A program made the position numbers and the translations under genes. The notes under the pieces were generated by a model, which did not search any database, was not told where the DNA came from, and worked only from the letters and a program-made list of their open reading frames with translations. Shown piece by piece: positions 34,594 to 45,677 of a DNA stretch of 64,000 nucleotides (the stretch's first letter is position 1; every line of letters starts with the position of its first letter). The DNA is taken from positions 145,642,732 through 145,706,731 of the forward strand of contig CM040117.1 in assembly GCA_022559845.1 (NCBI GenBank), in the 5' to 3' direction. Source of the stretch: Amorphophallus konjac. Lineage: Eukaryota > Streptophyta > Magnoliopsida > Alismatales > Araceae.

Positions 34594-35829
34594 TCATTCA
34601 TATCGACGTTTGTTCCTCTCACACCGGGTCTCCCACAGCCAAAGGGAAACAAGGAGCAGAGACACCATGCCAGTTTGGGAAGATAAACGGTAGCTTTGGA
34701 TCAGGTGATGTAAGAAAGATTGTCTTAAGCCATAGTTTGCTGGGTCTATCTTGAAACAGTGACTGAACTTTCTCCAAGTTGTTTTAGCAAGGTCACTCCA
34801 CAGGAGAAGGTGTGCAGCAGATTCGATGTGGGGTTCATTAAAACAAGAACATTTGGAGCATAGTGTAATGCAACATTGTTGAACTTTGTCATCGGTGGGT
34901 AAAATGCCATGAATAAACTTCCATAGAAAAATGGATACCTTTAGAGGAATATAGCTTTTCCAAATTTGCTTGAAAGGAAATGGTTCTGGATAAATGGTAG
35001 ATACTTTTCTCAGAGAGTTAATAGAGAATGAGCCAGTAGAGTTTGGACACCAAATGCATCTGTCTTGAGCCAGGGGTTTTCTGGAAATGCAGACATCAAT
35101 AGCTTCAAGAGCGTCAGCGGGAAGCAATTGCCGAATGTTGTTCCAAGCAGGATGACTTGAGTCAGACAGGGAGCTAATAGTAATGTTCTTGTCTTCAACT
35201 TGATCCCAGTGACAGTCTGGGATCATATCTTTAAGAGCACATTCACCCATCCAAGTATCTTTCCAAAAAGAAAAATTACCTTCCCCTTGAATATATTTGC
35301 AAAGCTTTAAAATAATATCCCTGGTATGAATCCAATCTCGTCTGCCATTGCCTATGCATCTGTTGAATTCAGTTTCTAAAAGGTGCCTTTTGGCAAGTGT
35401 TTGGCCTTGAAATAATTGCCCCAAAGTGAGTTCTGTGAATTTAGTGCATTCCACAGCATTTTAACTTTGAAAGCTTTTTGCATGTCATTCAAGGAAAGAA
35501 TACCAAGACCCCCATTCTCGATGGGCATGCAAATGTTGTGCCAACTTTTCCAATGTCTTTTTGAAATGCCTTCTTTGACACCCCAAAAGAAATTGGCAAG
35601 CGATTTGTTAAGTAGCTTGAGGACGGTAGCAGGCAGTGAACAATCGGATAATATGTGAAGAGGTATGGATGCTAGTACATGTTTAATCAGACAAAGCCTC
35701 CCAGCTGAGGAGAGAAAGGCAGAGCTCTAGCTTTGAATTTTGGCTTGAATTTTGCTGATTATAGGTGTGAAATAGTTTATTTTGGCTCTTCTAGGGAAAA
35801 GAGGAACTCCAAGATATCTGAATGGAAAC
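34594..35829 (-). pseudogene. LINE ORF2, end of RT and zinc-binding (zf-RVT) domain
   Basis: The start at 35829 reads FPFRYLGVPLFPRRAKI, the conserved motif after the RT palm in plant LINEs, then GRLCLIKHVLASIPLH, both interrupted by stops. The frame 35454-34594 holds the zf-RVT region: FWKDTWMGE, a segment with IWKSYIPLKVSIFLWKF and GILPTDDKVQQ, the Cys cluster CSKCSCFNEPHIESAAHLLLWS, and the tail LWLWETRCERNKRRYE. The break at 35829 is the Tat insertion. Confidence 0.85.
35825..35829. repeat. Target-site duplication of Tat element (left), GAAAC
   Basis: Exact match to 52475-52479 on the other side of the element. It lies in the LINE RT region. Confidence 0.95.
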
Positions 35830-36606
35830 TGAAGAGGCGAAATCTCGCGTTGTGTCCTGAGCGGGCTGTGGATCACCAGAAGATGAACTGTAAGACAGGG
35901 AAACGTATCAGAGGGCCCAGGGGGTTTCCCTGGGGAAAAACCCTCCGATGGTTAAGTCAGTAGAGCTGTGGTGGAAGCAGTAATGGGGAGGAGAAAAACT
36001 AGTGCGCGAGATTCCTCTCCACCAGAGGGTGAAGCGGATTGCTCAGGAGTTTGGGTGTATGAGTACCTTAATGGCCCCTTCTTCCACCGGAGGGTATCCC
36101 TGGTTTAAATAGTGCGCCCCCTTCAGGAGTCCTGCAAGCTGAGGGGTCTCCGGCGGGAGTTACGTCCTCAACGTGGGTTTTCATGGCCTTATCGTGGGAA
36201 CGTTATCGCCTCGAAGTCCGGCGGCTTCTTGATTCCCCTGTCCGTTAGGGACTCTTAACGGCAGCACGAACGGATAATGTCTGGTCTGGCCAAGCTTCTG
36301 AAACGCCAGCCCTGTCCGGGCGATGAGCATAGCTCGGCGAAAGAGGGGTCGGATAGGTCGGCTAATGCCTGTCTCTCCCGGGCGGGGAAACGGCTTGGGC
36401 CGGACCCTCCTTGTGACCTGACCATCACTCGGGCCCTCCGAGCCTAGGGGCCGCTGGGGAGAGTTGGTTCCTCGAGTGTTTGTTCATTGGGCTTTCCTTT
36501 CCTGAGTGGGCCCTGTGGGCTGTCACTCATGTGAGCTTGCCTCGTTGGACCCTGTTGGGTCTTGTTGGGCTGCTCTTTGGGTGGGCTACAGAAATCCCCC
36601 TCTCCA
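35830..36606 (-). mobile_element. Tat element 3' LTR
   Basis: 777 bp. A TATA-like CTATTTAAAC is at 36102-36111 on the minus strand. It is paired with 51698-52474. Confidence 0.95.
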
Positions 36607-36622
36607 CTTGTCCCCCTCCTGA
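36607..36622 (-). other. Polypurine tract of the Tat element
   Basis: On the minus strand the bases before the 3' LTR read GGAGGGGGACAAG, then the LTR start TGGAGAGG. This is the expected plus-strand primer. Confidence 0.75.
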
Positions 36623-36639
36623 CCGGGTCTTCTTCCTTT

Positions 36640-38336
36640 GTTGCAGACGTGAGGCGGGAACCTCTGGAAGAGGCTGCCGAGGTCATTGATCTGGGGGATG
36701 ACTCGACGGCCGACGAACTGGATGCTTCTGTGGGTCGCTCCCAAGCCCGGGACAAGGGCCAGGGGGTGGCCCCCGAGGGATCTTCACGACCAACTGGTAC
36801 GAAGAGCAAGGATCCCACGGCGGGAAAGTTGCGGGAGGCCGCGAAGGCCAGGAAATGGGCCAAGAAGGCAGGCCTTCCTACTGCCGCCGGGGGTGACTCC
36901 GGCTCGGCGGCGCTCCCCTCTCGGGGGCAAGATGGGGCCGACCCCTCGGGGCCAGCTCCCCCACCTGCCAGGCGAGAGGGGGCCGAGGAGACCGGGGGCC
37001 CTTCAGAGGGCGGTGATGGGTCGGCTCTCCCCCCCACGGGGGTAGAGGGGGCCGATGTTGAAGTAGCTGACGCTGAGACCAGGGGATCGGTCGGAGTCGG
37101 TGATGTCTCGGTTGGCGAGGTGCGGGTCGAGACAGGCAGGGCTGGGGGTTCGCCCGCGAGGGCGTTGCAGCCCCAAGTGCTTGAAGTTCCCGGTGCGGTC
37201 AATCCCGCGGCACCGGTCGAGGTTGGGGGTTTGCCCGGGGAGGCGTCGCAACCCCAACCGACCATGGTGTGTGAGGCGGTCAGCTCCGTCACTCGAGCAG
37301 AGCCTTCTGGCGGGGTGCCCAGGGCGGAGCGGTTCCCTCTATCGGAGCCTTTGGAAATGCTAGGTATTACGGGCGATCTGTATCGGGTCTGCCAATCGAT
37401 CGCCACAAGGACGAAGGGGGGAGAAAGGCGCAATACCCCCCCCCCCCCCCCGGGATCCTTGATGTTCTGATGGAGGGCGGCCTGGTCATAGCTCGGTCGG
37501 CGGCTTTGATGTCAGAGGCACACGCCCGGACGGAGGCGGAGCAGTCGAACCTTGCCGGGACCCTTGGGGGATGCGAGAGGAAACTGGCCCGACTCAAGGG
37601 GGAGCATGAGGGGCTCCGGCAGGAGTTTTCCACGTTCCGGGAGGTGGCGCGGGTGAGCCGACTGGAAGCCGGGGTGCTGACCGAACAGCTCGCCAAGACC
37701 CAAGAGTCTCTTGAGAGGACAAGCCGATCCCTGGAGGAGGAGTGTCTGCGTCGCCTCGAGCTAGACAATCGCTGGGAGCTCAAACGCGCTGAGCTGCTAG
37801 ATCGGACGGAGGCGGCGGAGCGCCTCCGCTCTGAGGCCAAGGTGGACCGGGCCCGGGGGGAGGAGCGTGCGGCCGAGGCGGAGCGGGCTCGGGTCGAGCT
37901 CGTCGGAAGGGCGGGGCAGATCGAGGCGGAGGCAATCGAGCGTTATAGGAGCTCGGATGCTTATTTGGCCGACCTGGTGGAAGCCGCTCTGCCCTATTAA
38001 GAGGTAGCACTTCGCCGGGGCGCCCGGAAGGGTTTCAAGCAGGGCTATCGTTGGGCGATAAACCACGCCGATGAGCAAAACTCCGGGATCGAGTTCCCCT
38101 TTGGCCAGCGTTATGACTCAGATGAGTCGGTTTCTAGCTCCTCCTCGTCGGTCGGGGAAGATTCGGAGGGGTCGCCTCCATCGGGATCACCGGCTCCGGC
38201 CGTTTCGGGAGGGCTCACGACCGAGACAGTTCTCGCACAGACCAGGTCAGTGTCCGAGCCGGCCGTCACCGAAGGTGCCGGGGATGACGCGTCTCCTTCC
38301 GCCATTCTTGAACGTCAAAGTGGGCCCGAGGCCTGA
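36640..38336 (+). pseudogene. Antisense ORF of the Tat element
   Basis: This frame runs on the strand opposite to gag-pol, between pol and the 3' LTR, as known for Tat elements such as RIRE2 and Grande. Open frame one covers 36562-37470 (Pro/Gly/Ala/Glu-rich, low complexity). It shifts frame in a run of C at 37435-37451. Frame two (37470-38000) continues with GGLVIARSAALMSEAHA and a long predicted coiled coil rich in Glu, Arg, Leu. After TAA at 37998, where PYYEVAL is expected, it goes on with KGFKQGYRWAINHADE and a Ser/Asp/Glu-rich tail to 38336. A 3' splice-like TTTGTTGCAG ends at about 36642, so an upstream exon is possible. No catalytic motif is seen and function is unknown. Confidence 0.65.
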
Positions 38337-39560
38337 TGCATTTTGCCTTATTTTACCCCTTCCTCTTGTTTGTCTCTCTTTCCTCCTTTAGGGAGTTCCC
38401 TCTTTATGAGATAATAAATGGCTTACTTGTTTGATCGCTGTCCTTGCTGTGATTTGGTTGGCGTGTCTGAAGTAGTCGGCAAGTGCCGATATGTCCTGCG
38501 TGGTTTTCGCACGCTGTTTTGGTAGGCTTCTGACTGGGCGTCCTTCCGTTCCCTCATGCTTTGAATGTTAGGCCGCTTCGTGAATCCCGCTAGGGCGGGA
38601 AACGAGGAGTTGGAGGTGACTGTTCAGGGGAGAAATCCTTTGGCGTGTTTCCGAGGGGGGGTCATTTAAGGCGTGTAGCCTCCTTTGGCCTATAAGAAGG
38701 ACCGAAAGGCGCCCTTTCCTCTTTACTGCTTGGGATTTTCTCTAACAGTCTTTCCTCACTCCTTCCTCTTCACTCTGCGTTGTGCCCTTGTATTCGGAGC
38801 ATGGAGGATCCTTCGGAGGGCGACGCCACCGACGACGGGGAGTGGACGGCTCTTGCCGTCCCAGCTTGTTGGATGGGTCCCACGGTCGCCGCGCGAGTTC
38901 GAGACGGGTCCGACGGTCGCCGTGCGGATCTGGAGAGGGCTTCGATGCGTGAAGACACGGTTCTTTCCATTTCTCAGTTCCGGCGTGGCTTCCGGGCGGG
39001 CGCCGAGGCGGAGGACGGATGGGGGCATCAGGGAAGCCTGCCGCCACTCCCCTCCGTGTGAGGGGAGGAGGCGACTTCAGCTCCCTCCTAACCTCTCCCA
39101 GCAGCCTCTTTTTCTCTCTTCTATTCTTCATTTCTTTCACTCTTCGGGGGCTGCTTGCTCTCTCCTTCCTTCCAAGGAGTTGGCAGATTGGAAGAGGGGA
39201 GGCCTTCACGGCGCTCCTTTTTCCTGGTTGTTGCCAACTTGGGAGGTAGCCTTCCTCCACGTTTAAAGGTGGCCTTCCTTCTGCAGTCCCTCAGTCACCT
39301 TTGTCACGGGCCACCTGAGCCAACTGGCTCGACCACCTTTTGTCCGAGCCAGTTTCCACACGAGGCAGAGTCAGTGGCTGGACGCGAGGAGATCAAGACC
39401 AAGTCAGCCGAGCGATGGCCTCTTAAAGCGGTGTTAGATGGATTTTTGCTTTTTGCTATGTGATGTACTGGCATTTGCCTATCTGATGTACTAATGGTTT
39501 GGAATGAAAAGAAAAGGGATTTATTCCGTCCATCTTGCTGTACAATTTCAAAAATAGAAT
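38337..39560. other. Spacer between antisense ORF and pol of the Tat element
   Basis: GC-rich and open in several frames on both strands (38685-39266 is the longest), without any motif, so it is not called a gene. A direct repeat GTCC(C/G)ACGGTCGCCG occurs at about 38876 and 38908. A near-palindromic AGTTGGTTCC-type motif is not seen. It may hold the 3' ends of both convergent transcripts. Confidence 0.5.
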
Positions 39561-39599
39561 TTGCATAGTGCGGCTGCGTTCCATGTCCGAGGAATAGGT

Positions 39600-40480
39600 T
39601 CCCCTTCCATTGTCGCTAACCTGTACGCACCTTTTTCGAGCGTCTCGACCACTCGGTAGGGGCCTTCCTAGTTAGGGGACAGCTTGCCCGCCGCCTCTAG
39701 TGGTCGAGAGGCTTCGGCCTTCCTGAGGACGAAGTCCCCCAGTTGGAAACGTCTGTCTCGGACCTTGGCGTTGTAGTATCGAGTGAGGCGGCACTGGTAC
39801 TCCGTTGCTCGGACGTTCGTGATCTCTCAGAGTTCATCTGCCAGGTCGAGGTTCTCGAGCAATTTTCGCCCGTTTGCCTCAAGTGAGAAGCTGATCACTC
39901 GGAGAGACGGATTGGCGACCTCTAATGGAACGACGGCTTCGGTGCCATATACCAACTGAAAAGGGCTTTCACTGGTTACCGTCTTGGGGGTCGTTCGGTG
40001 CGACCATAGTACGCTAGGCAATTCCTCGAGCCAGCTACCCTTAGCCTTGCCGAGTCTGGTTTTTATGCCTTTCAAAATAGTCTTGTTGGCATTTTCAACC
40101 AGCCCGTTGGCCTGAGGGTGGGCGACTGAAGTGAAGTGGTTGCGGATATTTAGGTCGGTGCATCTGTCTCGGAAATACCGAGAGTCGAATTGCCGACCGT
40201 TATCGCTTACTATCACTCGGGGGATGCCAAAGCGACAAATGATCGATTTCCAAACAAAGCCCCAAACGACTGTCTCGGTGATCCTTGTCGTAGCCTCGGC
40301 CTCGATCCACTTGGTGAAGTAGTCGATGGCGACGACGATGAACTTCTTCTGGGACTGGGCCGTTGGGAATGGCCCAAAGATATTGACTCCCCACCGAGCG
40401 AAAGGGTAAGGCTCGGCTAAGGTGACAAGTTCCGTAGCCGGCTGATGGACCAAGTGGTCGAACCGCTGGCATCGGTCGCA
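39600..40480 (-). pseudogene. Tat element integrase, core and C-terminal part
   Basis: This continues the pol frame after the TAA at 40481. It starts with CDRCQRF, the second half of the HHCC zinc finger. The catalytic core has FIVVAIDYFTKWIEAE (first Asp), VIVSDNGRQFDS (second Asp) and QANGLVENANKTI (Glu). A TGA at 39827 stands where LADELREI is expected, and a TAG at 39668 where SPNWEGPYRVV is expected. The last part has the GPY/F-like motif and ends near 39600. All stops but the first fit methylation-type decay. Confidence 0.85.
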
Positions 40481-43322
40481 TTATTGAACATAGGCCGAGC
40501 AGTCGCGCTGCAGGGTGGGCCACCAGTACCCCTGTCGTAACAGGATTCTGGCCAGCGACCTTGCCCCTGAGTGCGCTCCGCATAGGCCTTCATGAATCTC
40601 TTGGATGGCTCGGCTTGCTTCATCGGGACCGAGGCACTTCAGGAGGCGGCCGGAGAATGATCTTCGGTAGAGAGTGTTGTCGAGGACGACGAAGCGCCGA
40701 GCTTGATACTTCATTCGGAGGGCTTCCCGAGAGTCGGAGGGCTCTTGGGAGTCCTGTAGCCAGGACAGGTAGGGGGAGCGCCAGTCGCTTGGAGTGGCCG
40801 AGTCAACAGCGAGGAGCTCCGTGTCGATGCTCGGGCGCTCTAGCTCTTCTAGGAGGACCGATCGTGTACCTTCCGGGTCCAGGGAGGAGGCCAATCGAGA
40901 GAGGGCGTCCGCCCGAGATTTTTGCTCCCGAGCTATCCGGACTACCCCAAATTCCTCGAACTGTTGGGCCAGGCTCCGGACCAACTGAAGGTATTTGATC
41001 ATGGGTGCCTCCCGAGCTTCATACTCACCGTTGACTTGTCCTGCGACCAGCTGAGAGTCGGTGTGGATCCTGACTCGCTCGACCCCCAACCGTCGGGCCA
41101 TGCGTGCTCCCGAGATAAGGGCCTCGTACTCGGAAGCATTGTTGGATGCCTGAAAGTTGAATTTCAAGGCGTACTGTAGCTCTATCCCTTCGGGGGACCT
41201 CAGGAGGATCCCCGCACCGCTGCCTGCCGAATTGGACGATCCATCGACGAACAGTTCCCAGGTTGGCCCGGTCGTGGTCGGAGGCTTGTCCTCGGCTGGG
41301 ATGGTGCTTTCGGCAATGAAGTTGGCGAGCGCTTGGCCTTTGATTGCTGATCGCGGCCGGTACGAGATGTCGTAGGCCCCGAGCATAATGGCCCATTTGA
41401 CGAGTCGCCCTGAGGCCTCGGGGTGGGCCAGAATCTTCTTCAACGGCTCACCGGTTAGCACGGTGATGGGGTGCCCCTGGAAGTAGGGTCGAAGGCTCCT
41501 TGCAGAGGTAACCAACGCTAGCACGAGTTTCTCGGTTGCAGGGTACCTCCGTTCGGCCTCATTGAGCACCTTGCTGGTGTAGTAGATCGGTCTTTCGATT
41601 CCCGAGTCATTTCTGACTAGGACCGAGCTAACCGTGGATGGCGTCACCGAGAGGTAGAGCAGCAAGACTTCGCCTGGGACGGGCATGGAGAGCACCGGTG
41701 GCGAAGCCATGAACTTCTTAAGCTCGGCGAATGCTATCTGGCACTCCTCATCCCATGCGAACATAGCAGATGCTAGCTTGGGTCCCCTCATCAGTTTGAA
41801 GAAGGGCAAGCATCGTTCGGCCGCACGGGACAGGAAACGGCTGAGAGCGGCGACACGCCCTGTCAGACGCTGGACGTCTTTCATGCACGTGGGCGGGCGC
41901 ATGTCCAGGATGGCCTGGACTTTGTCGGGGTTGGCTTTGATCCCGCGCTGAGTGACCAGGAAACCCAGGAACTTCCCGGATTTTACTCCAAAGGCGCACT
42001 TGGTGGGGTTGAGCTTCATGTTGTACTTCAGGAGGGTGCCGAAGGTTTCGGCAAGGTCGGTGAAGTGGTCTTGGGCCTTGGGGGTCTTGACGAGCATGTC
42101 GTCAATGTAAGCCTCGACGTTCCGACCTAGCTGTCCCTCGAACATGTGATTTACCACTCGTTGATGTGTGGCTCCGGCGTTCTTTAACCTGAAGGGCATC
42201 CAGGTGTAGCAGTACACGCCGCAGTCGGTGATGAAGGCGGTCTTCTCGACGTCTTCTGGATCCATCCAGATCTGGTGATAACCCGAATAGGCATCCAGGA
42301 AACTGAGTATCTCATTGCCCGAGGTTGAATCAACCAATTGGTCGATGCTCGGTAGCGAATAGCAGTCCTTGGGGGTAGCCTTATTCAGATCGGTGAAGTC
42401 CACGCACATTCGCCATTTGCCTGCGGTTTTTGGCACCAGGACGACGTTGGCTAGCCACGTGGGGTATAGGACTGGTCTAAAAAGGCCAGTCTCTTGCCCC
42501 TTGGTGACTTGTGCCTTGATGATCGTCTGCTTCTCTGGTGCGTGCTTCCTTCTCCGTTGCTGTACGGGCCTCACGGTGGGGTCGAGGTTGAGCTTGTGCA
42601 TCACGGTCTCCTCTGGTATGCCAGGGAGTTGATCATCGGACCAAGCAAAGACCTGGACGTACTCAGAAAGAAATTTCTTGTATTGCTGCTGTTCCTTGGG
42701 TGGTAGGTCGGCTCCGATCCTTACTCCGAGGGCCGGGTCATCGTTTAGGAATACCGTTAGCAATTCGCCACCGGGCTCGGTGGTTACGGTCTTCCCTTCG
42801 ATTCCCTTGGGGCCCTTATCCTCCCCGTCCGGCCTTGAGGCTTCCACCGAGATGTTGTAGCACCTTCTAGCCGTGGCCTGGTTACCTCGGACTTCCCCCA
42901 ACCCATTTTTGGTGGGAAACTTCATTTTCTGGTGATAGGTAGATGGTACGGCCTTTATTCGGCTGAGAATTTTTCGGCCGAAAATGGCGTTGTACGCTAT
43001 CATACCCTTGATCACTATGAAGTCCGCCATGACCGTAACGGTTTTGGGTGGGGTGCCGATGGTGACCGGCAGGCTTAGGGCTCCCTCGGGGTAGGTGGCC
43101 AGGCCGTTAAACCCGCAAAGGGGTGTTCGGATCAGGCGGAGCTTGGACGGGTCTTCCCCCATCTTGAGGAAACAGTCATAAGATAATACATCGGGGGTGC
43201 TCCCATTGTCAACCAGAATTCTATCTATGTTACAATGGTTTATCGTGGCCGAGATAACGAGGGCATCATCATGCGGGGTGTTCAGCCCTTCCAGGTCTTG
43301 GTCGGAGAAGACTATGACCTGG
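40481..43322 (-). pseudogene. Tat element pol: protease, RT, RNase H, second RNase H, integrase zinc finger
   Basis: The frame enters from the insertion point at 43322 with VIVFSDQDLEG and the protease catalytic motif RILVDNGSTPDVLS, and stays open to TAA at 40481. Counting from the Met at 43162: RT about residues 195-390 with LDAYSGYHQI, FRLKNAGATHQR and the active site VEAYIDDMLVK; RNase H 1 about 497-617 with PIYYTSKVL; the extra RNase H about 633-757 with WELFVDGSSNSAGSGAG, NASEYEALI, IHTDSQLV and RADALSRLAS; then the integrase finger H..H in HEGLCGAHSG. Enzyme residues look intact in RT and the extra RNase H. The usual FGLKNAG is FRLKNAG here. Confidence 0.95.
43318..43322. repeat. Target-site duplication of gutted chromovirus (left), CCTGG
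   Basis: Pairs with CCTAG at 50008-50012, with one transition. With the left version the Tat frame across the site reads REPQVIVFSD, whereas the right version gives a stop, so the left one is ancestral. Confidence 0.85.
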
Positions 43323-43850
43323 TGGTGAGGACACGCGCCGCATCACTCGACGGAGCACACGGAGCACGCCAGCATCTCTTTGGCTAGGCGACTACGGCAT
43401 CTACTAGAGGATCTTATCTTCTCATTTGAGGCCATGTTGGGCCTAGGTTTGGTCCCTGCGTGGACACGTTATCTAGTTCTTTTATGTTATCAGACTATGT
43501 GTAGGGAGTAGTGGGCTGTCTTCCTTTATTATTGGGCTTGGCCTTGGCCCATAGCTGGTTGGGTTAGGGTTAGGGTTTTGGGGCAGAGGGCGCATCCCTC
43601 ACTCATGGTGGCTGTGCCACCTTCCCCCCCGTGGCCTCTCCACTTTCCTTTTTGGGCGCCCCCCTTTCCCCATTCCATCTTCCCCCCCTTTCCCCCTTGG
43701 GCGCCCCCCCCCCCCTTGATCCCTCCTTGATTGGAGGGGGGGTGGCCGCACCCCCCTTGAATGGAGGAGGGCTGGTCGCACCCCCCCCCCCTTCCATTTG
43801 CGCCCCCCCCTTCCTTGTGGCTTGGGATGAAACCCTAGCTTCCCCCCCGG

Positions 43851-43858
43851 ATATATAA
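43851..43858 (+). promoter_or_regulatory. TATA box of gutted chromovirus LTR
   Basis: ATATATAAGG after a C run. The same motif is at 48456 in the 3' LTR. Confidence 0.65.
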
Positions 43859-45375
43859 GGCTTGTATTTTCTTTGGGAGGAATTATTGAATGAATAGAAA
43901 AGAAAATTGCTTGTGCTCTTGAAGGTGGCTGTGCCCCCCTCTGTTCCTCCTTGCTCCTGCGACGGGAGCAAGCCTGGGGTGTGACTCCCCATCCCCTCGG
44001 TGCGACGCCGAGGTTCCCCCTCTCTTCTATCTCTTCACAGGTTCAATCTCGTTGCAACCAGATTTCATCTCCAAGAGCTGCAACGTCCTCCTCTGTTCTA
44101 GGCGACTGTGGGCGACCGGCCCATTTTTGGGTGATTCTACTACGAGTCGCCGACGCGTGCGAGTGGTCTCGCCTCATTCGGAGTTCGGCATCATCCGTGG
44201 CGATTTTCTTCGTGGGCGCGCGCAGGACCCCCTCTCCCTGTTAGCCAGGTTCTGTCCGCCCCCTTGCAAAAATCCCACGGGACCGATTTCAGCGAGTTTG
44301 GACGTGAGATCTTCACTGGTCGTACCTCTCTTCGTCCTCTCTCCAACGCCGCCGACCTCGCCTTGTTCCGACGTCCGAGCTGTTCGTGGCGTCCATTCCC
44401 GTGAGGTCACGCAGATCTGCCCTGCCCACCCGGCGCCAGGACCACCTTCGGATTCCATAGCCTGCTGCTCTCAGCCCCGACCAGATCTGACCGATCCCTT
44501 TGGTCGGGACCTGCTGCTCTGCGTCCTCTTCGTCCTCCAACAAGCGGAGCTCCGTTCGCCCTTCGGAGCTATTTCTTCTGATTTTTCCCGCTCGAGCGTG
44601 CGGTTCTGGGAGGAGAATCCTGTCACAACTTGTAGGTGTGCCCCCGGCTTCCACGGACGGAATCTGCACGCCCCCTTTGGCCGAGGCTTCCTCCCGTGAC
44701 CTAGCTACGCGCCATCGCAGACGGCACCTCAATTGGACACCGGACCAGGTCGTGGGAGCTTTCACCGCGGAGTCATGCATTGCTGCGAACCTGCCGACCA
44801 CCGTTCGGATCCTCCTCGCGGCCAACCCTTCACCGAGTGCCGCCCGTCAGCCCGTACATCGGCAGCCCCGAATCTCTTTGTGTAGCCTGTTATCTCCCTA
44901 CGAGGAGTGGGCGTTGGTGGTTGAGGTTGTATTATTGTTCGCCCTTATGTATCGGGGTTGTTGATCTCGGCCGGGGTTCCTTCCCCACGCCTAGGCGTGG
45001 AGGTACGTGCGACGCTCCCTTAGTTGGCATTTGCTTTACTAGTATGCTTTCTATTATGCCGCGTGAGTGTTTAGGTTCCTAGCTAGTCTTTAGTCACCGC
45101 GTGACTGCGAGTTGAGAGCACCCATCCCGTGGCCCTAGCCGAGCGCCGAGCTCGGACTAGATTCCCTTAGACGTAAGGCGGTTCCTTAGCCGCTGAGATC
45201 CCCGCGCTTCCCTCATAGGGACGGTCGTTGGGCTTGAGTTTCTTGTTGAGAGACGCCTCCACCCGGAGGAACGCTACGGAGGTCAGCCGCCCGGCTTGCC
45301 TTTGGCGTGCGAGTTCTGGCCGCACTTGTTGCATTCGTAGGTCTTAGCTCATTTCAATCCCGTCCCGCATCAAAG

Positions 45376-45387
45376 TGGTATCAGAGC
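45376..45387 (+). other. Primer-site copy inside the LTR
   Basis: TGGTATCAGAGC preceded by CCCGCATCAAAG, 31 bases upstream of the true primer site, which is preceded by CCCGCATCAAAT. The copy lies within the LTR and is also present in the 3' LTR at 49980-49991. The LTR end and primer site have therefore been duplicated in tandem and the inner copy is now part of the LTR. Confidence 0.85.
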
Positions 45388-45406
45388 ATATTGTCCCGCA
45401 TCAAAT

Positions 45407-45418
45407 TGGTATCAGAGC
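45407..45418 (+). other. Primer binding site of gutted chromovirus (Met tRNA)
   Basis: TGGTATCAGAGC three bases after the LTR end CATCA. Confidence 0.9.
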
Positions 45419-45677
45419 TTAGGGAACCAGTTTGTTCTAACAAATTGGGGTCTTAGGTCATTTGAGTCTTTAGGTTGTCTAGGGTGCATTAAGTCTCTTG
45501 GTTCATCTAGGTAACCTACCAGTGCATTGTCATTTTAGGTTTGTGTCTAGTTAGAGTTTTATCTTTGTCTCGTTGAGTCTTGCATGTCCTGCCCCCCCCC
45601 CCCCCGCCAGCCCCATGGTGGTTCCTCGTGCCCACGTGTCAGATTGGTCATCCCTGTTGGCCTGATTCGACGCTCTT

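Larger units (their letters stand above)
33843..35829 (-). mobile_element. LINE (plant L1-type), 3' part
   Basis: This is the 3' end of the LINE whose 5' part is at 52475 to about 56150. It ends near 33843 with AATAAAATTAAC on the minus strand and has no long poly-A. Joining it to 52475 restores FEHSKFPFRYLGV across the GAAAC duplication, showing that the two parts were one element before the Tat insertion. The LINE lies within element P, whose sequence resumes at about 56195. Confidence 0.85.
43323..45403 (+). mobile_element. 5' LTR of gutted chromovirus
   Basis: 2081 bp, TG..CA. It contains a telomere-like GGGTTAGGGTTAGGGTTTT (43560-43578, telo-box type), several long C runs (43700-43810), a TATA box at 43851 and, near its end, a copy of the Met primer site. 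The first 85 bases encode the last 28 residues of the element's protein in the 3' copy. Long open frames within the LTR (44052-44699) show no domain and are not called. Confidence 0.92.

Noticed and set aside
38685..39266. 193-residue plus-strand ORF and antisense partners in the Tat spacer
   Set aside because: Multiple overlapping open frames with no motif; GC bias explains them.
43558..43580. Interstitial telomere or chromosome end
   Set aside because: Only two to three units, present in both LTRs of one element, so it is part of the LTR and not a telomere.
44052..44699. 215- and 189-residue ORFs in the chromovirus LTRs (also 48736-49305 and antisense frames)
   Set aside because: Open in several frames on both strands in a GC-rich sequence, no domain, and frames differ between the two LTRs.
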